Shown here: positions 14,466 through 32,400 of the stretch, in pieces
Layout of the letters: every line of letters begins with the position of its first letter
How positions within the stretch are numbered: the first letter of the stretch is position 1
Source: Rhea pennata
Taxonomy: Eukaryota; Chordata; Aves; Rheiformes; Rheidae
Reading direction: 5' to 3'
Length of the DNA stretch: 64,000 nt
NCBI RefSeq assembly: GCF_028389875.1
Contig: NC_084671.1
Location: forward strand, 2,054,501-2,118,500
Notes under the pieces: generated by a model
Seen by the model: only the letters and a program-made list of their open reading frames with translations
Databases searched by the model: none
Told to the model about the DNA's origin: nothing
Translations under genes and position numbers: made by a program

Positions 14466-15424
14466 CCTACGTGGTCACAGAGCTCAGGAGCTCCCAGGTT
14501 ACTATACTATGAAGAAACTAATTTTTTCTTGTTCTAATGCGAGTAAAAGCTCAACTCCAAAATTCAGCATTTTACCTGATGCTATAAGAAATTACAGAGC
14601 TCTGAAGAGCTAGAGATGCAAACACCAGCAACACTCAGTACTTGTGGAGTTATAAAACACCAAAACTAATTATATAGCGTGCTACGAGATCAAGCACTGC
14701 ACAACCGTGCGTTGTTCGACAGCAGCGTTAACAGCAAAGAGAAAGGAGCCTGGTTCACCAGTCCCACCGGAGCGTGGACACAACTGTGCCCCGGGAAACT
14801 CCCGCACCGCTGGTGTAAGGAAAGAGCCACGTGCTCGAGACTCAGGAGTTTGCATATGTAAACAGATGCTGATCTGGCCAGTTTTAACATGATTTCAAAA
14901 TTCTGGCCATGCAACCCTGTTAAATAAACGCCTGTTTCAAAACAGGCACAAAGCAATCACGTTGAAGTCCCTGCTCAGGAAAACAAAATCCCCCAGTGCT
15001 CAGATCCCATTGCCTGCTTGCTTAGCTACACGTCTGCCTCCTCATCCCCAACACGCCGCAGCAATGACGACAGGATGGGAAAACCCAGCCCCTGTGGCCT
15101 CCAGCGAGCCCTCGCAGGAGGAAGGTGCAGCACGCCCTGTTCCAGGCGCGTAACACCAGCTCTGCTCCAGCAGCTACCGCAGCCCAGTTTTTCCAAAGCA
15201 CCAGAAGACTTAGACGCAGGCAGAATAACATGTCTAAACTACCCTGGCCCTGATTTCTAGAGCTGCCAATCAGCCACAATCTGGCTGACTTCAACGGCGT
15301 TGTGAATGTTCAGGATGGTGGAAAAAACAGGCTATAAATTCAGAGTTAGGCAGTAATTCAACTTTCACCTCACCAAAGAGTCGTCCCTGGGTTGAGAATT
15401 ACCCCTCGAGGAGGCAGCTGAAAA

Positions 15425-15900
15425 TCGGGTTACCGCCCCAACGCGTGGGGAGGTCGGAGCCGGTTGCCAGAACAGCTCTGAGCACGTCCGGCGGGAGCCC
15501 GCGCCGCGGCCCGCGTAGCAGCTACCCCAGCGAGCGAGCGGGCCGGGCCAGGCCACCCCCGCAAACCCGCGTGCGGGGTGCGCGCCCCGGCGGCAGCTCC
15601 CCGGTGCCGGGCAGCGCGAGCGGCGAGCTGCGGCTTGCACGCCCGCAGGCCACCGTGCCGCTCGCTGGGCGCCATCGCGGCTCCCCGCGCGCTTTTCTGT
15701 TTCGAGCTGGCACCGAACGTTGTCCATAGCCTGTTTCTCATCACTCCTCGCTTTTCTTTGCAATTCATTCAAATCTTAAAAGGGAAACCGTCCAACTTCG
15801 CTGCTATCGCCGTGCCCGGAATAGCGCAGTAACCGTTACCGGTGTCTGCGGACGTCTCGTCTGAAACGCGGAAGCCGAAAGCGCGGTCCGGAGCTCAGCC
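15425..15900. promoter_or_regulatory. CpG island about 1.6 kb past the VEPH1 stop
   Basis: The tract is very GC-rich with frequent CpG, most densely at about 15480-15680, where strings such as 'gcgccgcggcccgcg' and 'cgagcgagcgggccgggcc' occur. CpG islands that keep their CpGs in vertebrate genomes usually mark unmethylated promoters. No coding exon, TATA box or splice donor could be tied to it with confidence, so any transcript (for example a non-coding RNA or an upstream exon of a distant gene) is inference. Overlapping open frames on both strands reflect the GC content. Confidence 0.55.
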
Positions 15901-16054
15901 GGCGAAAACTACAGCAAACAGGCAAGAGGGTATTTCAGCAAGAGGGTTATATTGCAGACTGCAACACGCGGATGTCCTGCAGGAAGCTCAGAAATGCTGT
16001 GGGCTCTTTCTACAGCTGAAGATACGGATTTCAATAAAACTCAAGAGCCGCTAG

Positions 16055-16123
16055 CTTTTTTTTTAGAATTTTTTTTAAGCCCACCCCCTCATTTTTTTTA
16101 TCTCTCTCTCTCTTTTTTTTTTT
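16055..16123 (+). repeat. T-rich and (TC)n low-complexity tract
   Basis: Several T runs of 8-11 bases alternate with a (TC)6 stretch at about 16101-16112. On the minus strand this is a purine-rich A/GA tract lying between the CpG island and the likely VEPH1 3' end. Confidence 0.85.
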
Positions 16124-16689
16124 GCTTTGTACTTCTTCAACTTTTGAATCATTTGAAAGTGATGAAAAAACCCCAAACGTGGACATTTTCCAGATTAGGA
16201 GAAATTTTGAAAAGTTACAGAACAGAGGAAAAATTACATTAAAAGTTATATTCAGTGACAAGAGGAGAAAAAGGAGGAGAAAGAGGGAAAAGCAAAACAT
16301 TTAAATATTTAAAATTATTTTTTAGCTCCTTAAAATTGCTCAGTTTCAAACCTTCTGAAAAAAGAAACAAATCTGATTTTTTTTCACCGACTCACAAACA
16401 GTAAAAAGGATAACACTGAGCTTAAAGAACCAAAGCAAAATTGTCTTTTTACAGTTAGAAAGTGAATGAAGAAAGATGAAAGAGAGAAATGGTAGTTAAC
16501 AGCTGCCCCAGTTTTAGCTGTCCAAATGCCAATGTATGGAAACTCTGGATAATTTGAGATGGCTTTGTAAATGCTTTTGCTGAGAATAGTTTCTTTCATT
16601 TTTTTTGCTAAACGGAAAATTAAGGTAAGAAAACAACTATGTTATACATACTTCTGCCTGAATCAGGTCAACCTAAAGAGAGGAAAACC

Positions 16690-17478
16690 AGCCCTGAATG
16701 TTGATTTTTATTTCATAAGCTTATTTTGGGCGGAGATTAACCTTCTAAATCTGCTGCATTTATAATTAATGCAAAAGAAGTCAAAATATGTACATGGAGA
16801 CAAAGCAGCAGGACTGCTTCTGTCTTCCAGCTTCTTTTAGACTAAAAGGGAGATCTTTCATATCAGATATACAGTAAAGCTGCTTTTGGATGGATGCTCA
16901 TTTTTTAGCCAGTAGATTCTCCCAGGAAGCGTGGCGCTCCCAAGAAGCTGAGCTCTGCGGCCCTTGAGCGCTTGAATGCTCCCAGCAGTGTCTAAACCCA
17001 CGCATGCCTTGCTCAGCTCAGAAGCAAAGACAGATGGGTTGAGATCTGGGTTTGTTTCTAATCATGTTTCCTAGTTTTATGGCAAACAGGCTAAAGAAAA
17101 ATTGCATTTCACATGTGGACATGAAAGCTGCTTCTACACCAATAAATTGGATGGTGCCAAGGAGTGTTCCCAGACAGTGGCGGTCAGTCATCTGGTAGCG
17201 TTACCAAAATGTTTTGAAGGTGTAGTGTTAAACAAAAACATCCCTGGCCCATGCCAACAAACGGCTTCCCTGACAATTTCCCAAAAGCCAGGAGTTATCT
17301 GGGGCCAAGGACATTCCTGTTAAATAGTTTGCATGTGGCTACCCTGGTCTGGAGGTAAAAGTGGTTAAGAATATGGCAGTGGGGTGATCTGTGCCGTTGG
17401 CCCTTGTGCCAGAGAACGGTCCTGGACTTGTTTAATTCACCAGCACAGCCACAGCCGAGCGGCCCAACAGCCGCAGTC
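16690..17478 (-). other. VEPH1: Probable VEPH1 3'UTR with candidate polyadenylation signal
   Basis: The sequence following the VEPH1 stop on the minus strand has no open frame of note. The first canonical minus-strand AATAAA is at 16712-16707, about 770 nt past the stop, with a U-rich stretch (GGTTTTCCTCTC on the minus strand) shortly after it, as expected for a cleavage site. A variant ATTAAA lies at 17436-17431, only about 43 nt past the stop. The 3' end has not been shown; longer UTRs reaching the CpG island at 15.4-15.9 kb are possible. Confidence 0.35.
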
Positions 17479-17715
17479 CTACAGGTAAGTTGTTGCCTCT
17501 CTGCTCTCCCTTTCCTTCGCCTGTGCCACGGCCACGTTGATGCACTGAAGCCACTCTTCCGCGTTCTTCTCATCTTTGGCCTTGAACACGTAGGTCTTGC
17601 TGTCGGTGAATATTTCAAAGGCTCGCGGAAGGCTGCGGTCCCGGCGCTTCTTTGCCACCACTTTAACGCTCTGCACCTTACTGAGTTCAATGGGGCAGTT
17701 GTCGGGGTCATCTTT
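17479..17715 (-). CDS. VEPH1: VEPH1 terminal coding exon F, second half of the PH domain and stop (237 nt)
   Basis: The acceptor is CCCGTGTTTCAG. The exon encodes 78 residues from [18 protein letters not shown] to the C-terminus ESREATTYL, then TAG at 17481-17479. It contains strands beta4-beta7 of the PH domain and the C-terminal alpha helix [18 protein letters not shown], with the invariant PH-domain tryptophan at exon residue 55. The basic loop [13 protein letters not shown] may add to lipid binding or act as a basic patch. The exon matches the VEPH1 C-terminus remembered from mammals almost residue for residue. Larger open frames overlapping it in other frames on both strands are shadows. 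Confidence 0.97.
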   Translation of the reverse strand, partial: KDDPDNCPIELSKVQSVKVVAKKRRDRSLPRAFEIFTDSKTYVFKAKDEKNAEEWLQCINVAVAQAKERESREATTYL

Positions 17716-23235
<5,520 letters not shown>

Positions 23236-24004
23236 TTATTTCTTTCCTCTTTTTGCCTCAGTGGAAAGCCAGGCTTCTGCTGTGATGCAGGCTTTTTGCA
23301 GTTTCGCACATTCCTCGTGACCTCAAGTATTCAGTTGCCATTGAAGAAAGGCATTTGAGCCCTGAGTCACATTTGCTTGGGAGCTGACAATTCATACTGC
23401 TCCGTCTATCACATTTTTCGTTCACCATATACTTACCCCCACCATAAAGTCTCGCAGTTGTTCCTCAGCCCCATAGTAATACTTTATAATTTTATGCAAT
23501 TAAACTTGGGCACTCATGTTGTCTCTGGGACTTAAAGCCACACTATATTATTTAATATAGAGTCATATTCCTGCTATAGAATATGGATAATAAGATTCCA
23601 GGGACCTGACTCTCCATTAACTCCAATAGTTTGCTTATTTCCAGAAACAGTGCTATGGATCAAATAAAGAGCTAGAAATACAATTTCTAAATGGAGCTAA
23701 GAAACTAGACCCCGCACGCGATGGGAATAAACACCAATCTCTCTTCGGTTCCTCAGCAAATTCCAACCTAGAAATGCGACATTTGGCTGGGAAAAGGCTG
23801 GTGAGACGAGGAGCTTTGTGAGCTCCCAGGCGTGACCCTGCCCTGCCTCGTCCAGGGGCCGAGGCGCAATTCCTCCACGCACTTGCGGGGACAGCGGTGC
23901 TTTCTGTCGGCCCTGCAAGTTTGTGGGGATCGCTCCTAGTTACGTCTTTAGTGTCTTTTCCAGTTCTTTCTTTAGGGGTTTTGCAAAAGTCATTTAACGG
24001 TAAC

Positions 24005-24290
24005 AGTCAGTGTCACAGCCGGTTTCGCCAGCCGCGCGCGCGCTTTCGGGAGCTGCTACAGCGTGCAAGAAGCGCGCACACAAAAAGGCATTTTTGAGCA
24101 CAGGGAGAGTCGAGCGACCGAGCAAAGTGCAGCACCGGCTGCGCGGTCGGGGCGGTGCTGCTCCTGCCGCGGGGCGCCAGCCCGGCGGGGGAACCGGCAG
24201 CGGAGGAGAAGAGGGAAGGAGGGAGCGGCGCAGAGAAACCTCCCCGTGCTCCCGCGCGCTCCCCAGCCTCCCCTTCCGCTGATGGGGCCG
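24005..24290. promoter_or_regulatory. CpG-rich block 1 in the VEPH1 intron
   Basis: Dense CpG occurs at 'ccagccgcgcgcgcgctttc' and through the following 250 bases ('ggctgcgcggtcggggcgg', 'ccgcggggcgccagcccggc'). It lies about 0.8-1.1 kb upstream of the first PH-domain exon in the sense of VEPH1 transcription. Promoter function is inferred from composition and position only. Confidence 0.45.
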
Positions 24291-24689
24291 TTTGTCACGC
24301 TGCACGCATTACAGGGAAGTAACGAAGTCAGGCCAACAAGGAACGAGCTAGGCCTGAAGTTACAGACCTAGGGAACTCGCCCTGAAACTGCTTTTTCAAA
24401 TTCAGAATAATGGAGCATACGATTTTACGTTTTTCAGGCTGCAGCTCCTTCTTTTCCTTTCCTTCCTCTTCTGTCGTTACACCGACAGACAGAACACGGC
24501 AGGGCAGACGGACCGAGCAGCAGTCCAAGGCTCAAGCAGTCTAAGAACGGATGTTATTTGGATCTGAAGTCTGACTTGGAGTACTTCCCAGCTCTGTCGG
24601 AGAGTTGATTCTCCTCTGGCTGCTGTACTCGCATCCCTTGGCGTAAAAGTTTGTCCGATAAAGCTGCTTCTTAAAAGCGTTTGCTGTTT

Positions 24690-24980
24690 TCCGCCCGGGA
24701 GCGTTTCTGGGCCCCGAGCGCAGCAGCTCTGCTCCGCAGCGAGCGGCGCGAGGGCCCCCAGCCCGGCGGCGCACATGCGCCCCGCGGCTCGGGCAGCCCG
24801 GGCCACCGGCCTCGGAGCGGGCACGGCCTCGGGCTCGCCGGCTCCTCGTGCCGCCCGAGGCGGGGGCAGCCGGGACGGCCGGTGCTGCTGGAGAGCAGCC
24901 CCGTGGGCAGCAGCGGTGCGGCGCCGTGGCACATGGTGCTGGAGGCCGAGCACGGCCGCCAAGGGTAGCGCTGCCATTGC
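24690..24980. promoter_or_regulatory. CpG-rich block 2 in the VEPH1 intron
   Basis: The block is strongly GC- and CpG-rich ('gcgagcggcgcgagggcccc', 'gccccgcggctcgggcagcc') and ends sharply near 24980. Open frames on both strands across it have the Arg/Ala/Gly/Pro-rich composition expected from GC-rich non-coding DNA. With blocks 1 and 3 it may form one discontinuous island. Confidence 0.5.
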
Positions 24981-25689
24981 CTCAGGAGGGCTTCACCTGA
25001 GATTTCAGAGACTTAGAGACAACGTCCCTCTCTTCACCTCCTGCCTGATATAAGAAAAACAAACAAACAGTGCCAACACAACGCACTAGAGGTAGATTAA
25101 GAACGTATTTTCCCCCGTATTGCTTGCACTGGCAGGCATGCAGGCTTCGGGGGTCCGCAGTGTGCGCTATTTCAATTCCCTTACGAAAGACTGTAAGTAT
25201 TTCTGTCTCTACAGCTAGATAAGTTTTTGGAAGACATGCTGAATGAAAATGATGTGGCCAAGTTTCAGCTTCTTTAACTGAGATTTTACTGTGATAAAAG
25301 CAAGTCATTCCCTCGCTCCTCACAGCCCCCCGCATCCCTCGCTGCGTTCCGCATCTGCTTCCGACAGGCTGTGTTTTCTGCATGCTTCTCGTGCCACCGC
25401 AGATGGGTTACAACACCTAACCTGACAGCGGGCAAAGCAAAACAAACGCCTCTTCTCTGCAAAAATTTTCTGTCATTGCAAAATGTCATGCACACAAATT
25501 TACAAGGAAACTGGTTTCTGCCTGCACCAATTTCATAATACACTGTTTAGCTGGATAGAGCCACATTTTACACGCGGCCCCTTAACAGTAGCTTTTCATT
25601 TCATTAAACATTGCTTTCAAAGCTGCCGTAGATACATACGTTCTCGCTTGCTCTAGAGATTTTCCTCAAGCGGAGATCTTCGGCCCCAG

Positions 25690-25990
25690 CTCTGCAGAGA
25701 AGCGAAACCCCTCGTAGCTCCTGAGGCCACTGGCCGCCCACGCGCCCCAGCCCTGCCTCGGCTGCCCGTCACGCCGCGATGCTGCACGGCCTTCGGCAGC
25801 GCGCCGGAAAAGGCTCCGCGGCACGGAGCGCGAGCCGCGGGGAGACGGCCCGCTCGCATCCCCCCGCCTCGGGCCTTTCCCTTTCGGAAGTCTGACCCGG
25901 GCCAGAAGTCTCCATGAAAGAGCCCCGGGCCACGCAGCCCGCGCTAAACTCTGCGCTCGCACGGAGCACGCTGAAGTAGCAGCCGATGAA
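25690..25990. promoter_or_regulatory. CpG-rich block 3 in the VEPH1 intron
   Basis: This is CpG-dense sequence ('gcagcgcgccggaaaaggc', 'ggagcgcgagccgcggggag') about 2.5-2.8 kb upstream of the first PH-domain exon on the minus strand. It underlies the 3' part of a 265-codon minus-strand open frame (26463-25666) that has no recognisable domain. That frame is low-complexity in its C-terminal part and is not called a gene. Confidence 0.45.
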
Positions 25991-27652
25991 CTCACGGCAA
26001 AAAGCCCTGCGCAGGCATACCCCACGTTTTCTGGGCAGGAGATGCTGACGGTCCAGCATTTTGATGATGTCTTGACTCTTCCACCCGGGCAGGACAGGAT
26101 GGTCACTTCTGCCTGAGACAGTGGCTCTGCTGGTGGGAACACCATCTGCTGACAGTAGCTGAGCAGGGAAAAGAAATAGAGGGCACAGAGAAAACAGAAG
26201 ATCTGTTTTTCTTGGATGTTGATTAATTCTACTTTGCAATGCCACGAAGAATTGCACCCAGCAGATGCAGCCATGAAGATCCTTGACAGCTGGAGGAAAC
26301 CTCCTGGGCTCAGAGACGTGGCTCTTGTGCTGCCCCTGCGCAGCCTCGCAGAAGCCCGAAGCGAAGGCAGAGGGCGGCTGTGTGTCTTTAAGGCATGCAA
26401 TGTGGCAGGCAGATTATCCCTGACAGGGGCTCGGGACAGGTAGAGTTGTGAGAAAAGATTCAAAGTCTTAAACTGCTGTAGTTGGTTTTAAATGACATCT
26501 AAACTGATGACTGTATTCATGCCTTATCGTAGCTTGTTGTGCAAATGCCTCAACAGATTTCTCACCTGGTGATCCAAAGCACAACGTACCCGTTGTCCCA
26601 TTACTTGCCACCGATTTCAAGAGCCCTTTGTTCACCCTACCTGCATGCTACAATTAAGAACTGAGCTGTGATTCTGATAACTTATTTCTTGAAGACTTCT
26701 GTTTTACTTCTGAGATGGGATCAACCTCCATCACACTGCACATGCACACATGCAGCTTCCTGGTAGAAGACAATTACCATAAGAACATGTAGCTTGGTGT
26801 CAGGAAATTACCACCTCAGTTGCATGTGGGTAATGACAACAGGGGATGGTTCCATATCATTTCCCAAGATGAAATGTTAAAACTGCTATGATAAAGTCTA
26901 AACAGCGAGGATCAGTGAACAAATAACCGTGACTATGAGAAACTCCAAACAGGCATCAAGTAGCAAGCTTTACAAGAGTTTGTATAAAAGAAAAAGAAGA
27001 GAACTTCAATAAAAACGACAGAGGTAAGACAGGAAAAGAATTTTTCCTCCTAAATGATAACTATAAAGAATTCAAAATGTGCATAGTAATTTTCAGAGTG
27101 TGAGAGCTGCATAAACATCTATATATAGCACAAGAGTGATCTGATATGAAAAGACAATTGCTCAATAGTTGGATTTTGTGCATCTACCTGGCTCCCGGTC
27201 CCATTCAGCACAACTGTGATATCGATTGCACTGCAGCAGGAACATAGTTTAACTCAAACTAAGAAGCTGTAAAGCACAGAAGCTCAGGCACCAGAAGATC
27301 CAGAGATGGTTGGTGGTTAAGAAAGCAACATGAGAAAGGGAGTTAATGTGCAGTTTTGACCTGAAATGGATTTTTAAGGCCAAAGTCTTTCAAAAACAGG
27401 ATCTACTAAAGAAATGCTGATCTCCTTTAAAGCACTCGCTAGCTGGAACCAATGCTAAAACAGCAGTTCTCATGTACATCCACAAAAAAGTCCGTGGGGA
27501 GTTCCGACGTTCTCTTCCAAAGACAACATAATGAAGTAGATGCCAGTATGTCTGAGGGTCTGATTAGAAGAAAAAGATTTGCGCAGGATAAGAATGAAGC
27601 TTTATTTCAATATTTTTCTAAACTCTTTTACTTATTTTGAGTGCAATTAACT

Positions 27653-28183
27653 TCACAGAATAATTCAGTGGGAAGGGACCTCTAGAAGTCTCTACTACAA
27701 CCTTCTGCTCAAAGCAATGTCAGCTATGGGGTCAGACTAGGTTGCACATGGATTTATCCAGTTGAGTCTTGAAAGCTCTGAAGGCGGAGACTCAACAACG
27801 TCTCTGGGCAGCCCATTCCAATGCTCGATTGTTGTCATGTTGAGAGCATTTTTCCTCATATCCAGTCTGAATCTCTCACGTTTCAGTTCATGCCTGCTGT
27901 CTCTCATCCTCCCACCATGCACCCCTGGGAAGATCCTGGCTCCATCTTCTTGATCACCTTTGTGTAGGTATGGGCAGGCTGCTATAATCATAAGGTACCC
28001 CTCAGCCTTCTCCTCTGCAGGCTGAACAGGCCCCATTCTCTCAGCCTCTCCTCAGTGGGCAAGTACTCCAGCCTCCAAAAACCTTGCTGGCCCTCTACTG
28101 AAGTTGCTCCGGTTTGTTAATAATGTCCTTGAACTGGGGGGTCCAAAACTAGACGCAGAATTCAAGATGAAATCTAACCTGTA
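27653..28183 (-). mobile_element. CR1 LINE copy, 5'-truncated (avian type)
   Basis: About 530 bp follow the 3' region of an avian CR1 in antisense on the plus strand. From the 3' tail end, the plus strand reads 'cacagaataattcagtggg', 'aagggacctctagaag' and 'ctctgggcagcccattcca'. It continues with 'cagccttctcctctgcaggc', 'tgaacaggccccattctctc', 'agcctctcctcagtgggcaa' and 'ccttgaactggggggtcc'. On the minus strand a 99-codon frame preserves the end of the reverse-transcriptase ORF, with peptide parts such as ERFRLDMRKN and IEHWNGLPRDV. The copy is moderately diverged and clearly non-autonomous. Confidence 0.88.
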
Positions 28184-29453
28184 TAAAAAGCACGTAAGAT
28201 CCCTTATATCCTACATGCAGCTTTAGTTTGTTCTCTAAATGAAACAATTCTCCTTCTGGAGCCTGTCCGGTAGTCCTTATTGGGATTTCATTTACACATC
28301 ACTGTAGCCAAATGCACATTGAACACCTGGTGCAAATTAGGAGTAAGTGCATGGAACTGTATTAGCAACAGAGACTGCATCTTGAGTAAATCTGTACTGC
28401 TGCAGAAATGCAGAACATAACTCTTCTGTCTTAAGTCTTGACAAAATCAAACTGGGTAGCTGGTGACACCCACTGCTTAATGTGGCAGGGGAAAGTTATA
28501 TGAAAGAAGCATATGCACTTTTAATACAGTTAGAAGAATTTTAAAAACGCAGTCAAGTACCAATTGGAGTGTGCATATTTCCTATAGTCATTTGAATTAT
28601 TGGAGTATTATTTCTATTTTTGATTCCTTCCCCTCACATGGATCTAGACAAATTGGAAAGAGTTCATAAAACCAATTCAAGAATGATTTAGGACTGGGTA
28701 ATCTTTCATATCATGGGAAACTAATGAAGTGTACTTTCTTTAATTTGCCCAGGCAAACATACAAATGGGACACGATGAAGTCTACACATAATGGAGATTT
28801 TCACCATAGCAGGGAAGTGCACAATGTGATCCAGTGTTTAGGGACAGACAAGAAATAAACTCCTATTTTAATAGTGAGGTTAATTTACCTAAGCAACTTA
28901 GGGATGCCACGAGTTCTCCTTCATTTAATTTTTGAAAATCAGTGTTGGATCTCTTTAGAAAAATATGAAAAGATAATGTAGATCAAAGAAAAGGCATTTC
29001 TTTAATATAAACACTATTGGGTTAGAGTTTTTTGGCTACTGTTTTATAAAAGATCAGAGTAGGGGATCAAGTAGTCTCCACTGGGTTTAAAGTCTCTCTG
29101 TAGGGTGGTACGCCGACATGTATCATGACATCTTTTGCTAAAAACAATGGAGTGACAGGATTCAAACTGTTATATTTACTAAATAATTTTCATAACTTTT
29201 TTTTCTGTAGAACCCACAAAAATGCTGAAAATACTACCCGGTTGAAAAATGGAAATTATTTACTATATTTCCATTGCCTCTTAAACCATCTCAATATAGA
29301 GAGACTAACTCCAAAATCAATATAACCCTAAATAGTATCCCTTAACATAACTGCCCAATGGAATTATATTCTATTAATTGTATCTTGCTTTCTTTGTAGA
29401 ACTATTATACATCAAGCTTTAAGTAGTTTTGGTACCAAATAAAAGGTAAAAGG

Positions 29454-29472
29454 AAAAAAAAAAAAAAAAAAA
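29454..29472 (+). repeat. Poly(A) tract, 19 A
   Basis: This is an uninterrupted run of 19 A followed by CAAAAAA. No retrocopy or SINE body was recognised upstream. Confidence 0.9.
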
Positions 29473-32400
29473 CAAAAAACCCCTTCCAAGATGAACTCAA
29501 GTTAGATAAATACAAAGTATTAAATCTTACATTTGAGGAAGCACAAAATCATCCACAAAAATTCAAGCCGATCATGAATGATCTTAATGATAATAAACTC
29601 TTCTTAACTTGAAAGAAAGGAATGTGTGGGTGGTAAGTAAAAGAAGATAAATGAAATCAACCTAAGGGAATATGGATTCACTCTCTTTCATTAATCATCA
29701 CATTTGGTTTTGTTGAAAACCTGGAAAGGACACATTACTGAATGCCACTTTTTATAATTTTCAAGCAAGCATTATAGCTAGGATATTTCAGTTCACTAGA
29801 TAATCACCACTGCTAGCAAAAGATAAATGTATTCAGAAGTTAATATGGTGTAGGCTATTCTGAGCGAATTGCTTTTTTAAAGAGGAATTCATAAAAAAAA
29901 AAAAGCCTCAGTATTACCCGAATCATTGCCCATGGGCACAATGTCTCTTCTGCAGCCCACAGGGATTACTGCAATTTCTTTGTAAGCTTCCAGAATATGG
30001 AATGTACTGCAATTCCCTCCTAGGCTATCAAGTGGTTTTGCTGAATGTTTTTTTGTGCAAGAGCTTGTGAAGCCAACTGTCAATACAGAAGGTTATGTTG
30101 AAATGAGGCTCTTAAGAGCCAGTTTTTTCTAACAAGAGGCATACACTGTATTTACTAAGATTTTAAATGCCTTGCTTGAACAGGCACCATTTAAAAAGTA
30201 GTATAACTTGTTTTTCCTAGTTCTGAGACCATCTGCACACTCAGGGCACATACATGTATATGATCAGAATAGCAGGATATGTGGGAACCCTCTTCCCCCT
30301 TGGCTCAAGGGCAGCAGGAAAAAAAAACAGTTCATGATGATTTAATAGCACTTCTGGAAAAGTGTGGTTGTCTAAGAAATGCTTTGCAGTGAGAAGAATG
30401 CATGAGAAATAGTCAAACTTTCTCTGGGTTGATTGCCACTTTGGATGCATCCACTATGTTGCTTAAGCATAATTGCCTCTTTCCTTATTAACTTCACCTC
30501 CAAATGGAGTGTGCCTCTGAAAACCATGTTAGCTACATCTGAAAAAAACATCACTGATCTGGCATCCCAAGGCAGGATCAAGGCTTTAAGGCATAATCCT
30601 TTCCTAAGTCTTGAGGATAAATGGCATCTTGCAACAGGGTATCCAAAAAATGTAACAAAACCCAGCATTGACAAAACCAAAAGAAAATAATAGAAAAAGA
30701 ATTTGCCTCTGAATTCTTTCTTTAAGAAGAATTTGGTCATTAAACAGCATTGCTGAGAGGGAGGAATGACCTTCTTGTCTTTCAAAAGTGTTTGAGATTT
30801 CAAAAGTGTCTGTTCCACTGTGGAATGAAAATACGACATGCTTTATGTCCTTTACATTTCTTACCAGTTCAAGGAGACCTCCGATTCTTTTTCCCCCCTG
30901 CCATGTCAAATCTCGTAAACTGAAGATGACACTGGAGCGTTTCCCACTCTGATATAGTTGTCCCCAGCTGCCACTGCTTTATGTCACCAATACCAATAAC
31001 CTGTCATTCGCTTGCAGATTTTCAGTCCATTAAGCAGTCCCTTGCAGTCTCCCGCGCTGCCCGGGGTCGGGGCAGGCGAGGCACGGCGCCCTGCTGTCGC
31101 TGGCCCTTGGAGAGGGACGCTGCGGAGCGAGGCAGGGGGAGCGCACTGCCAGAGACACGGGCCCTCGGAGCCCTCTCCCACTTCCTCAGCAGCCAGCGAC
31201 GCCCCTGAGCTGCCCTCAAAGCCCAGAAAGCTGCAAATTTCCCTGCAGTTAACGTGACACCACGTATTCTCCTGCTGAATGAGCACTTGCATGGCATCGA
31301 CTTATTCACCCCCACCACATTTGCCTCTTCTTGTTGCCCTTTTCTGTTACTAATGCCTTTTAGGAACCCATCTCCTTCCCCTGCCTCTTTTAATGTTCTT
31401 TACTCTCCCAGATACACTGACCCTTCTACAGCATCAGAGAGGGTCACAAACTTGTCCTGCCAAGACCCAAGAAGGCCTCCTCCTTTTGCATATTTCATTT
31501 CTACACATTTGAGAGCTACGTTTGTCGCTGGTTTAGATTCAACTCATGCAAGAATATATGTATTGCTGTGTGCTTCTGCCTACTGTGTTTTATACCTCAG
31601 GTCAAGAATGGGGCTGGATATTAACAGCAGGATAAAATAAATGGAAGGATCAGGAAAAAGAGAAAGGAAGGAAAAGCAAGGAAAAAGAAGCAAAGAAAGG
31701 AGAAGATGACTTCTGGTTTTAGGAAAGTAGAGATACTTAGCAAATCTGCAAAAAAGGATTGATAGGAAAGCAAAGACTTTGGGCCAGCACATTCAGAGAT
31801 AGTTACAAATTTGAGGTAGCTTAAATTTAGAAGTCCAACATGAAATACATAAGCTTGCTTTGCTTGCTTGCAGAAGCACTGAGCATCTTATGGGAAAGTG
31901 CACTGGAACGAACACCACCACTGAGAAATCCTGCTCCAGGCACCTTGAAATGGGCAATTAGACAGAGAGTGGTCACGTCTTAACATCTGAAGTTTAGCAG
32001 CAGGGAGTGACATGAAGTGGTCAAAAAGGATCATTTTATAGTGAGGAAAGATATAACTGCAGGAAAACTTTTCCATATAGCCTCTTCTGGCAGGCGCAGA
32101 GAACCTCCCTGAGGCCTATGACAACAACTAGAACTACAGAGTACAACAACCAGAAGGTGAGAAGTCTCTCTAGAGAGGGGCTGAGGAAACTGCCCACTTT
32201 CCCCACCATAAGCAGGCCTGTCCTAACCCATTAGTAGCTGTCTCCTGACCTGCGGACATGAAGATTCACGTTGCTATGTCACTATTTCTTGCAACAGAGT
32301 TGTGATCTCAACTTGCCTGGGATGGTTCATTTATCCCATAACCCCTGCTCCCTCTCATGGACAAACTTATTGTGCGCTGAAATGATGGTGGCAAGGAAAT

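Larger units (their letters stand above)
1..16689. other. Intergenic sequence downstream of VEPH1, no supported gene
   Basis: No open frame here resembles a known protein and none has convincing splice context. Apart from the listed CR1 fragments, CpG island, G-run and T/CT tract, I see AT-rich unique sequence. It is broken by GC-rich patches at about 8.87-9.0 kb (with three copies of a GCAGGGC heptamer), 10.13-10.40 kb, 12.77-12.83 kb and 13.30-13.81 kb. In mammals the next gene beyond the VEPH1 3' end is CCNL1 at some distance, which fits a gene-free interval, but no CCNL1 exon is visible. Confidence 0.6.

Noticed and set aside
25666..26463. 265-codon minus-strand open frame in an intron
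   Set aside because: No recognisable domain. Its C-terminal third lies in CpG-rich DNA and is Arg/Ala/Gly/Ser-rich, with overlapping open frames elsewhere. Treated as a by-product of GC content.
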